From NCBI GenBank assembly GCA_033239005.1, contig BSQZ01000001.1:7819500-7883499 (forward strand): DNA of 64,000 bases. The letters are read 5' to 3'. Under the pieces are notes generated by a model. That model was not told where the DNA came from. It did no database searches and worked only from the letters and a program-made list of their open reading frames with translations. The translations under genes were made by a program, and so were the position numbers. Each line of letters starts with the position of its first letter. The stretch's first letter is position 1. Source of the DNA: Lamellibrachia satsuma (Eukaryota > Annelida > Polychaeta > Sabellida > Siboglinidae). Shown one piece after another: positions 16,098-39,752 of this stretch.

Positions 16098-16601
16098 TTA
16101 AAAGTGCTTAATCAGTTCGGTTGTTTTGCTAGTCTCATTTCAAATTCATTTTGCAAAACAATGCAGTATCCACTACAACATACTATTTCGTTTGTGCAAC
16201 TTGTGTGTGTAGCATTTTGTATGAAATCATCAGACAAAGTATTAAATTAGTTAATGCTTGTTCAAGCATTAACTGAAGTGAAAATAGAATTGCTAAACAA
16301 AATCTTCCATGGTGAAACTTCGTAACTTTGTCATGTGATCGTCGAGAGGATGGAGGTCACGCCCATGATCAGCACTGACCCCACACAGTGCTTACCATTT
16401 TCGATATCCATTATTTTGATTTGATTTGATTTGATTTACTAGATCTAACGACTAAAGTAAATTCTTTCGACGATTTGAACAAAAAAGGCATTTTTTATTA
16501 ACTATACTGCGGATGTTACATAAACTATTCACATATTGCATATTTGGACACAAATGAACCGGATTTGCGATAGGCCAAATACGTTGAGGAAGCTGTTTTA
16601 A
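16098..16601 (+). mobile_element. TTAA-ended MITE, copy 1 (piggyBac-like)
   Basis: 504-bp copy of a family also present at 47,490-47,992 and 59,736-60,235. Both ends are TTAA: the left reads TTAAAAGTGCTTAATCAG and the right, on the minus strand, TTAAAACAGCTTCCTCAAC. The interior is shared with the other copies (for example TTTCAAATT...TTTGC..AA, ATCAGACAAA.TATTAAATTA, AACCGGATT.GCGATAGGC). A (GATTT)4 expansion at about 16,418-16,438 is specific to this copy. There is no coding capacity. TTAA ends point to piggyBac-type mobilisation; this is inferred. Confidence 0.8.
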
Positions 16602-16843
16602 GCATGTACGTGTTTAAAACGTGTGAAATTATTACAATTAACATATCGTGTTTTCAAAATAAAACATTCCTCTTCATGACACACATACATTTCGACCCAG
16701 TCCGTTGACCGAAATGTCGACATGTTAGCATATTGTTCAGCTGCGTCGTTATGACAATATTTAGCGCATGTTAATTGCCATCACCTGAAGGGACATAAGT
16801 ATTCTTGACACACACGTGTAATGGGTATTGTTTAAGACAGTGT
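16602..16843. other. Intergenic spacer
   Basis: Nothing supported. Confidence 0.4.
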
Positions 16844-16915
16844 AGCGTGATGGCGCTGTGGTTAGAACACCGGACTCTAAATCGACAGAATCCGGGTTCG
16901 AGTCCTCTTGCAGCC
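16844..16915 (+). pseudogene. tRNA-like sequence (tRNA pseudogene or SINE head)
   Basis: It has both internal pol III promoter boxes: an A-box match TGGCGCTGTGG (16,851-16,861) and a perfect B-box GGTTCGAGTCC (16,895-16,905) with tRNA spacing, and an anticodon-loop-like CTCTAAA. The acceptor and T stems pair poorly, so it is not a functional tRNA. No terminal tail is seen that would prove a SINE. Confidence 0.5.
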
Positions 16916-18594
16916 TTTCGAAGCTTGGACAATTTCGTCCACTCCACGTTGCTCTAGTTCACACAAATGTACAGACGAGTACCTGGTGGTGGATGTATGA
17001 ACGAATAGTCTTCGCGCAGTAATGGCAAAGGTAACCTTTGCCGTAGTCTACAGAAATGGCGGATATATCGTGAACGAGCAACATATGCCTACGTTGAATA
17101 GACATACCGATAACTAAACTGTCAAAATGAATGAGACAGTTGCGGTTTGAATATTTGCTTCCCGCGACATTATATCTCCCGGGTGTCACCGTGTCGTCAA
17201 CTACTTTGTCTTTCCTGACAATATGTCACGACATTTTCTCCCGGGTGACACTGTGTCGTCAACTGTTTTGTCTTTGCTGACACGCCAGACGTAGCAACTC
17301 AAATACCTTCGCTGCACCAGCGACAACGGCGATTTTTAATTGCGCGTAATTAACTAAATGAGAGGCACTTAATGAGGAAAGTGACGATTGAGCCTATCCC
17401 GCACAATTGTGCGAATGCCCACTCGAGGATGGGCCGGTGGAGAGGGAGAGGGAGACGCAATCAACACCCGGAGATCGGGCTGCGATACGCTCGGCAGCCC
17501 GCGACTCGCTGTAACAATTATTAGTGCCGATTGTATCGGGTTCAGGAGAGGTACTCGACATGTCTGGCGGAGGGTGGTCACGGACCTTTACCCTCTTTAG
17601 TGGACGCTCTCCCGGTTTGACACCTGCGACGTGAAAGGCAGTTATACGACCGATGTCCAACTATATATAGGGCGATCCAGAAATAGAGCCAGTGGCGGGA
17701 AATTTGAATGCACTATGGCAGGGCGCCAGAGATTGACTAAACCAGGTCCAATTTAATTAAATATATATGGATGATTTACAAAGGACGTGCCAAAAGTCGA
17801 CCGTAGCATATGCTTCAACATAAACCCTAAATAAGGACACCAAAGAGCGTTCTTAAGACATGTCCCAAATTGATCAGAGCAACCAAGAACAGATATTCAC
17901 GGAATATTGCTCGCGGTTGGTTTAGAATGCAAGAAAGACAGAGCGGCTGGTTCGGAATAGAGCATCCTGGTTATAATTGATCTAATACTGCTACACTTCC
18001 TATCCTTTTATTTTGCCGGCATTTCTGCCCCACCCCGAATTTTCCCACCCTCGCCGTAGCCTTCCGCTGAGTCTTTATTTCGAATTGGCACCATTACTGA
18101 TCCCTCTTAGGAGGTGAAGCGTCCCGCGGCCGGTTGGTTCTGATCTGTCGTTCGCCACATCCGCGTATAATGACAGACCGACCGGTGCTCTCTCGCACTG
18201 TTGACGTTCTTCTTACGCAACCCGTTGCAACGCGGGGCGCTTCTGCGGCGACACAAAGCGGTGCCGCTGCGAATGTCCTTGACGTCCGCTGCGTGCAAGT
18301 CGCGCGATTACCGCTTCGAGTGGCTTTTGTTGACTTTGCGTGTCGCGGTCGCGGCGCGGAAGGACCAATTTCGAGCACAATGCCGACGATAAGTTGTACT
18401 TGGCCGATATCGATCTAATGTCGCCTCCGAACAAGGTCTTGTTGCGTGACTTGAATGAGGTGCCACATGATAGGCACGAAGTCAAATGCTCAGTGTTAGC
18501 ACGAGCAATCGAATCGGTTATTTTAATTGCTCTCCTCTTTATCCTTGAAGTCTGGCGTGAAACTGACACCGATACCCGTCGACGAGTTGATTTT
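16916..18594. other. Intergenic, no gene seen
   Basis: Unique-looking, fairly GC-balanced sequence. The direct pair CTCCCGGGTGTCACCGTGTC / CTCCCGGGTGACACTGTGTC (about 17,176 and 17,238) is a short local duplication. Overlapping open frames on both strands at 17.4-17.7 and 18.1-18.4 kb have no domain. Confidence 0.45.
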
Positions 18595-19245
18595 CTTCCT
18601 CTTCGTCTCTGATCCTGATTCACTGCTGTCCCAACCACTTGTCTCCACTCCCCCCCCATCCCTCCCACTCCAGCCAAATCTCTCGTCACCCAGTCCTCCC
18701 ATCTCAGTCTCGATCCTCTTCTCCCTCTACCCTCACCACTAAGCGCATCCGCTATCTTCGTCAACCGTCCTTCTTCCATTCTTTCTACGTGTCGCGGCTA
18801 CTTTAACCGACCCCCACCGGCTTCATCATGCAAGTCTCTTTCACACCAACTTCCTCCCTCAGCTCCTCCATTCTTCGCTGGTCTATTCTTTTCATTTCCG
18901 CAATTCTTCTCACCCGGTTATTTGTTTTTTACAAATTTGCTTTTTTCTTGTTCTTTATATGCCATCGCCATGGCTGTAGGTTTGGGTAGACTGGTGTTAT
19001 GCACGAGCTAAGCCCCTTTCGTGTCCTATAGATATATCCCATCATCCCTTCCACTTTCCACCGTGCATTCGCCCCAGCTTGCATTCTCCTGCGAATAACC
19101 GTCTCCGTGCTGCCGCCTCCACAAACCGCTCCACCCAGATATATGATGTTGAATTCTATTGAGGGTCTACGATATTCCACGGCCAGTAGGTCTAGACATA
19201 CACGGGTGCTGTCAGCTTTCGGGGGGGGGGTGGCTCGAAATGCTA
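18595..19245 (-). pseudogene. Non-LTR retrotransposon, C-terminal RT region (LINE B)
   Basis: Minus-strand remnant of the region after the RT catalytic core. From 19,240 downward: EFNIIYLGGAVCGGG, RRRMQAGANARWKVEG, LSSCITPVY, then in a second frame RVRRIAEMKRIDQRRMEEL and REEVGVKE, and finally RHVERMEEGRLTKIAD, RLRWEDWVTRDL and GGEWRQVV. These are the ordered C-terminal blocks of a LINE family I recognise from cnidarian, lophotrochozoan and lancelet genomes. Two frameshifts and a stop break it. It differs from LINE A, C, D and E. Confidence 0.8.
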
Positions 19246-20334
19246 TGGTAAAGAACTTAATCATGTTGCTGCACTTTTTTTCTTACAAAAAAATAACTCA
19301 CACAACTGACCATCCGAGACGCCAATGACAAGTCCTGGCTACGTAGCTTATTTACCAGACTTCTGGTGTGTTTTGCGTTGCATTTTGATGGTATAACGAT
19401 CAATTTGGGAATTCCCTAACAATAAATTGTTCTTCTCTAGATATAGCGCTGATATCAGGTCACGCACCAACAAAAATATTACGGTTAACCCGTATGTAAC
19501 CCCGCGAGATTTCAATCCTAATTAGCCGTAGTTTTACTATCAACATATAGGTACATATTTCACGAAATGCTATGTTTACATTGTTAACGAACTTAAAGGG
19601 TATTTTTGCTTGATTCCACGCGTCCTTGCGTGTTCAGGTATCTGTCACACAGCACATTATGTGTACATGGTACAGATAGTGAACTTTCGCTTCTTTCGCG
19701 GGTGTATCGCGGACAATTCCATCAAAAGTGTAGTCGTGTTTCACGCGACGCCGCTCGTCCTGACTGCCCGACGCCGCACGCGCCCGTCGACCTGGCAACG
19801 GGGCGCGTGCCTCCTTCTCGACAGACGCCTCGTGCTTTTTGTTTCCACCGATTTCGCTGTTGGATTACGTCATTAATACCCGGACATCTGCCATCGTCCG
19901 GCCGCCTGTCCAGCGGCTACATCTGGTCAGTTGCTGGGCGACCGGAAGTAGCCACACCTGTCGCCGTCGGATCGTATTTCGCCGAGCCCATCACGTGTGT
20001 GCTGGCGTTACCAAGCTGTCGACTTCGCCGGGTTTCGAATCGGCCTGGTGTGGACCCCCAACGAAGAGGTCAGCATCCCGCGAAGTATGGACATTGATAC
20101 CGGATACCAGTCACAACAAAACCAGATGTCTTTTTGTATATTAGAGTACATTTCTTAAGCTGTATTTCTGAGAATCTATATATAATCATTTCAACAATTA
20201 TGCAGCACTCTAACATTTTCTTGCAATCTTACCTAATTTGAGCATTCTTACATTTCGTCGATAGAAACTATTTCGGCAATTTGGCGCCCCTTAATCGTTC
20301 ATAACTACATAGCCAGGTTTAGAACTGTTAAATA
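19246..20334. other. Intergenic, no gene seen
   Basis: No domain or splice-bounded exon. The 163-codon plus-strand open frame at 19,606-20,097 overlaps other open frames and looks random. Confidence 0.45.
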
Positions 20335-20790
20335 TTAATTTTAATCAAAATCAAATCAAATTGATTTATACACCAACTATCTTTAAATGTATTAAACTGT
20401 ATTTGGTGTTTACATTACACAAGTGTTTACATTACACACGTGGAGACATTACACAAGTGGAGACATGTACATAACACTTTACAGTACATGTATTACAATA
20501 ATTGGTTATAGAAACATTGCAATAGTCCATTGTCCAATTACAATAGTCCATCGTCCAGTTACAAAAGTCCATCGTCCAATGTGTAACTAACATCATACGA
20601 AAATGCTTGGTGGATGAGAAGGGTCTTCAGTCCCCTCCTAAAGTGGAAGAGCGTTCCAAATGGACCTCCACACGAGAAGACTCGGCCAGACCATTCGAGG
20701 TTGACCACAGGAAAAGCGACAAGACACTTGTCGGCGGAACGAGGGGAACGTAAGCACGTATACGGTCGGCAATATAGATTTTACTGATTT
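20335..20790. repeat. Probable dispersed repeat fragment
   Basis: It begins with a (CAAAT)-type tail (AATCAAAATCAAATCAAATT), followed by small tandem duplications (TTTACATTACACAAGTG; CAATAGTCCAT.GTCCA x3). It then has AGAAGGGTCTTCAGTC...GAGCGTTCCAAATGG...GAGAAGACTCGG, which resembles a widespread interspersed repeat segment (GGTCTTCAG...GTTCCAGA...GAGAAGGCTCGG). Class and strand are uncertain. Confidence 0.4.
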
Positions 20791-20826
20791 AGAGTGATAT
20801 AAGAAACTTCTGTTATGGTTATGGTT

Positions 20827-20829
<3 letters not shown>

Positions 20830-20911
<82 letters not shown>
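20830..20911. repeat. (TA)n microsatellite
   Basis: Perfect TA run of about 82 bp. Confidence 0.98.
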
Positions 20912-20914
<3 letters not shown>

Positions 20915-23235
20915 ATGCTTATTACAGTTTCTGTGTTATGCGTGTCCTGATAGTACTTTCATACCCGGGATTGAACACAGTGCAAACCATTCTAGTTTGA
21001 AACGTAGCTGTGCGGTGGCGCGGCCGACTAATTTACAAAAATGGCGACGCGGTGAATAACAAGCTGCGTAACATGTAGAACTATGGATAATAGATACCGG
21101 ATTAGTCGAGTATAAACCACAATTTCACGACTTTGCCACAGCGAGCTTCTATTGTAAACTGCGACAGTGGTGCCAACTGATCGCTTACGTTTATCTATCA
21201 AAGGATATTGAAAGACGACTGAAAGAAACACCACGCACGAAGGGTAGAGGGTGTAAAAATCATGGGGTATTTCGACGTTGACATTATCTCCTCTGTATTG
21301 TCCGTCATAAAACAGTTGCCCTGAACATTGGCGAGATTCCGTCGACAGTGTAAGCGGCGACTATACACGTCGCTGATTGACTTCATTAGCGGCGGCGACA
21401 CAAAAGGGTGACCGCCCGTCGCGGTCAATCGGGCATTATTGATGCGATTTACAGTCAGTTTCAAACGTCCGTGACCGGTCGAAGCGGCACACGTGACTAG
21501 GCGGAAGGAGGCGACGAGGCGTGCGCCGTTGGTTGCGCATAGCCGCGTCAGTCAAGGGCGTTTCAAAGTCAACTTTCAATTAAGCAGTTTGTTTTCGCAT
21601 AATAAACACATCGGTGCAGGAGCAACGCCTGCATCCGTCAACAATTCTCGAAGACTCGTTATCGTTACTTTATTACAAGGTTATGAGTTACGTTATGCTT
21701 TTCTACGTTTATTTCTACATGTTTCATGACATTCAGACTGGCACTGCATTGAGGCCACCGAGCCTATATGGTTCACCGTCTTTATAAGATGTTTCTGTAG
21801 CGTCGTTAGTCCAGGTGTCGAACGAAAGTGTGAATTCGTCAGCTGGAATGAGCAGTTTACAATTAAATATGTGGTCAAACAACCCGTCTAATAACATCGT
21901 AAAACACAAGAAACATTGAACACACAATCCAACGTTAGTCCAAATTGTTTTAAGTGTTATGCATGCGCCCCATTTATGTTAATTAACATATTAAGCACTC
22001 CGGTAAATGTGAAAATAAATACTACATTTTGTGGAGTATTTATTTTCGTATTTACTGTGCACTCTTGTAATACGAACAAAGCGACTTCGCGACAAGTCAC
22101 TGGTTATCCGGGTGTGAATTCGCGAGATTTATTTTAAATAAAAAAATAGTTGTCCTAGGTCACGACATATCTAACTATCGACGCACATATCTTATGTAAT
22201 ATTTTCTATGTATAATAGCGATAACATAAATGTAGATTTATAATAAATATAAATAAATAGTAAATAAAAAAAAAATTCCACAATGGTTTGTTCTGACGCT
22301 TTATTGTCGTCGTGAAAAAAAAACAACTGCTAGGCGTCTACATATGTTGAAACTTATTTTAAGGAAGATATCAAGGAAAGAGAAATTAATTAACCTGCTG
22401 ATATTCTTACAACAGCACAATGCTCTTTGTGGATAACTGAGATTAGGCTCATCAAGCGCGCTTCCTCGGAATCATGACGTCATGTTTGTACGAATTCTAC
22501 GATAAGTTCAGTGTAAGCGAACCCCTTGTCAGTGCAACTAATCTAGGCATGTCACTGGTCACTCATGTCCGTGTGGACAGCCTGCTGGTCAGCTGGTTAC
22601 GGTCTGACCTCCCTCGGGACATGGTTCTAGGTAGGAGACTACGAATCAGGATACACGCCAGATATATAAATATCATGTTGCGCGATTCCTCAGTGTTTTT
22701 CCTATATCATCATTACTTATTTAACGCGTTGTTTTCATACCAATCATCTCGTACATTCATGAACGTAGCCATCTGTAGCAACAAGTGGCCGTTTGTGTCC
22801 GTCGCACTGACCCGTCTGTGCTATTGCCAACCTTTGCTCTTAGTATCCCTAGCACAAGCCAGCATCGGATGTACCATCGTTGACTTGCCTATATATATAC
22901 ACTCTGTTGTCTGGCTATACTTGGCTCTAGCCAAGTCCATGGCTCCTGGCATAAGCCAACCTTGTCCATAATCACCACTGGTCACATATTTTGCTTCGTT
23001 CATTCTTTGAACACCGCCATCGGCTGGGAACATGTCTCTGCTTCTATTCTGCGACCGCCACACCTCGTAAAATGCTGACAACGTCTCCGTTAACGAGAAA
23101 CACCGAAGACAATTCGAATGACCTATGTGACACGTGCGACTGTGTTCCGTATGTCACGACAGGGAGACGCGTGTGACGCAGTCGTCACAAACCTGTCGCG
23201 TGGCGTATGGTAAAAAACCGTTGTATGTCTCTATA
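20912..23235. other. Intergenic, no gene seen
   Basis: No exon supported. Open frames at 22,474-22,971 (plus) and 22,821-23,081 (minus) overlap antiparallel and have no recognised domain. Confidence 0.45.
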
Positions 23236-23450
23236 GGGGTAAGACTGCAATGAATTGTGGCATTGTTGGCCATGCTAACGTTTTGTCTGATTATAAGAAA
23301 ACTGGACCTTCAAAAATTCCGAAAAAAATCGCAACCACTACCATCATGTCATTGGCATTCTGAACAAGTTTCGTAAAAATCACTTACCTCTAGCTCTTTT
23401 AATCGTGTCGCAAACGCGCCTAACCTCAAAATTGACAGTTTTTGCAAAAT
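23236..23450 (-). repeat. Dispersed repeat family R3, copy 1
   Basis: About 215 bp. Read on the minus strand it matches 48,978-49,175 in order: TCAATTTTGA.G, TTTTAAAAGAGCT.GAGGTA, GTGATTTT, TTTTCTTATAATC.GACAAA and ACGTTA.CATGGCC. Divergence is moderate and there is no coding potential. Confidence 0.75.
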
Positions 23451-25309
23451 ATCAATACACCTACCGGTGTTTCGGGAATGTCACCACCTAAATACCTTCG
23501 CGTTTTCGAATCCGCTTCGTACTGCCACATCTCGCTGCCAAATGTACGACATTTCGAACGTTCCAATCTTGCTGGCTGAATACAGTTACTTTTAGGCAAA
23601 TAAAATTACTGAAATGGGCTAAATTGCGTTTTTTAGGAAGTCTAACTGTGGCCTGACCTCTCTTGAAGTTGTGACGTACGCGCGTGTGTGTCAGTGAGGT
23701 GCGTGTGTGAAATGCATAAACTATTCGACAACGGGGTTGTCCTTCGTGTGCCAGTAGCCGACCTCGATTCATGAGTCGTGATGACAACGTTAACTTGTAC
23801 CGTATTCTTCAAAACCAGCGAACCATATCGTCCCTGAAGGATATTTAGGGTCTAACTTGCCTGACGTCCACCGCCTTGTTACCCGAGGCATCCAGGGATC
23901 AACAAGTTAGTCACAGGTATAACAGCGGGTGTCTCTGGAAAAAAATCAGTCTGAATGTCAAGTCGTTTTGAAGATGCTCATTTCCATCTTAGTATAGTCT
24001 ATCGTGTTTCTATTGACAATTTTGCAAAGATGTGTCTTGCATAAAAGAATTGCAGCGCAACAGTAATTCTAAGCCTACTGATCCACAATAACGTGTTCGT
24101 AAATTAATGGTGTTGTGAAGTGATGATTTAATTTAATTTAATGAAGAACTATCGGGCACGAAGTAACGTCAGTGAATTAACAGTGTGAATATCCAAAAGG
24201 ATTCATTCACACAGAGGACAATAAAGGAATCCCATAAATAATATATAAGAGTGTACTGATTGTATAGATGTTAGCAGTATGATTTTCTCAGAAGGCCGGA
24301 TTAAACATAGATGAATAATCGTTTCACTCTCGACGGGACAATGGCTTTCTTGTCCACTTGCTATCTGGATATTTGTATGGCGATACTGTTAAACAATAAA
24401 ATGAATGTCAAACTTTGTTGTCTACGTTATGCACACATACACACACATAATATGCTCGTATTCATAGTTGCAGTCACCCTGGGTCAGTACTCTCGGGTTG
24501 CCACAGGTCACGAGCCGAACTCCCCTCGTGGACGAACTGCCATAAAGAAGGACATAATGACGACACCGCCGGCAGAAGGCTGACATCAATGGCCGCGCCA
24601 TTCAGATGAAGATATATGATCGACGATGTTATGATGTCTCTACCAAGGACTCTCCTGTGCACCGACTCCGAATGGAATACTAATGGAATGAAATATAATG
24701 AAGTAGAATGACTGAATCGAAATACAGTAGTAACGACGAAGGATATATCATAAATAGCTAGATGCATTTAAATGGGCGGAAGTCTACCCATTTCGTTATT
24801 GCCCCGTTAGCTGTCGACGTGTCAGACCGGACAGTGCGTACGGGGACATCATATTCATTAACGAATGATGCAACAAACGAATATATCGATTTGATCACAG
24901 TTTTAATCACCGCCTGCGTCAGGCTTGAACGGAGAAACGTATAATCAGCAATTGCAACAATTTAAACATTATAAGTTGTGCTCAGAACGTGCATAATTAT
25001 ACTCATAGAATATGACGACCTGGACACCAGAGCGTTGTTTGAACAGAAGAAACATGGACAGCAGTACACGTATCGCACTAATACATTGCGAACAACCGGA
25101 AGTAAACATTGACGCAACCGGAAGTTGACCCAGGCCATGACAAGTATTTGATGTGATGCCTAAAGTGTATAAATTTTTACTTTTATTGTACATTCCAATA
25201 CGTATTGCACCAATATTGCATTCTGAATTGTTATTGAGCAAGAACTTTCAACATAAATATCACATGTTTCGAACTTCGTTGTGTTTGTTTGCGTGGGTTG
25301 TCAGCATCA
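23451..25309. other. Intergenic, no gene seen
   Basis: Nothing supported. This is the downstream side of the PRDM-like gene. A possible minus-strand polyadenylation hexamer (TTTATT on plus) lies near 25,190. Confidence 0.4.
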
Positions 25310-25590
25310 TTCACACAAATCACAATCACAGTGCGGCATTGAGGAGTAGGAAACATCAAGCACGTAAATCACACTCATTCTTTACACAAATCACACTCAT
25401 TCTTCACATAAATCACAATCACAGTGCGGCATTGTGGAGTAGGAAACATTAAGCACGTAAACCACACTCAATTCTTTACATAAATCACACTCATTCTTCG
25501 CATAAATCACACTCATTCTTTGCATAAATCACACTCATTCTACATATAAATCACACTCATTCTTCACATAAATCACACTCGTTCTTCACA
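25310..25590. repeat. 22-bp tandem repeat with a longer-order unit
   Basis: About ten units of the form CATAAATCACACTCATTCTT. In the left half a longer unit of about 100 bp (including CACAGTGCGGCATTG.GGAG and TAGGAAACAT.AAGCACGTAAA) is itself duplicated. Noncoding. Confidence 0.9.
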
Positions 25591-25664
25591 TTAATATAAT
25601 TGTTATCGTCATAATTAATATAATATAATATATACACAAAGGTGTCTGAATGTGAAACGGAATG

Positions 25665-25737
25665 GTGTGCGTGCGCATATGCGTATGTGTGAGTGAGTGC
25701 GTGTGCATGCGTGTGTTAGTCCGTGCGCGTGCGCGTC

Positions 25738-25807
<70 letters not shown>

Positions 25808-25849
25808 CGCGCGCGAGCGCGTGCGTGTGTGCGTGCGTGCGTGCGTGAA

Positions 25850-25882
<33 letters not shown>
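25665..25882. repeat. (GT)n/(GC)n/(GTGC)n microsatellite
   Basis: Compound purine-pyrimidine tract containing (GT)n at about 25,745-25,799, (GC)n at about 25,799-25,815 and GTGC units to 25,880. It lies just downstream of the PRDM-like stop codon. The His/Thr/Arg or Cys/Val open frames are repeat artefacts. Confidence 0.97.
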
Positions 25883-25950
25883 ATATAAGTACGTTGTGTG
25901 AAAGATTCCGATATCGCAGCACATAGAACGCGCCACCGACAGCGACTGCA

Positions 25951-39295
<13,345 letters not shown>

Positions 39296-39335
39296 GTCAA
39301 TATTGTGGCAACGATCGTTGAATAATGTGTAATTA

Positions 39336-39357
39336 AGAGAGAGAGAGAGAGAGAGAG
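39336..39357. repeat. (GA)n microsatellite
   Basis: Eleven GA units. Confidence 0.95.
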
Positions 39358-39642
39358 TAGTTTCTCATCAGTTAGTCTCATCGGAATTTAATTGGTCAGG
39401 TAGCATTTTCTTTTCGCTGTCATGTTTATTCTCACGATATTAAAAAAAATGCGGAATTGTAATTATCAGGAAAATGACTGGATATAACCAATTACATTCC
39501 GAATAAAATGGAAATTGTTGCAGATAATTAATTATATAAAATTTCTATTTAACAAAATGTAATAGGTACACTCGACAACGCATGTTTTACAAATAACTTT
39601 AATAAATAATGTTAATAAAACTATATAGTGCTAAAAACCGAT

Positions 39643-39668
39643 ATGTGTGTGTGTGCGTGCGTGTGTGC

Positions 39669-39702
<34 letters not shown>

Positions 39703-39716
39703 GCGTGCGTGCGTGC

Positions 39717-39751
<35 letters not shown>
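39643..39751. repeat. (GT)n/(GTGC)n microsatellite
   Basis: About 110 bp of GT with interspersed GC and GTGC units. Confidence 0.97.

Positions 39752-39752
<1 letters not shown>

Noticed and set aside
19606..20097. 163-codon plus-strand open frame rich in Arg/Pro/Ser
   Set aside because: Two other frames are open in the same place, a sign of GC-rich sequence and not of coding.
22474..22971. 165-codon plus-strand open frame
   Set aside because: No domain, composition typical of random sequence, overlaps an antisense frame; no splice context.
25310..25590. CRISPR-like spaced repeats
   Set aside because: Short head-to-tail units without unique spacers.
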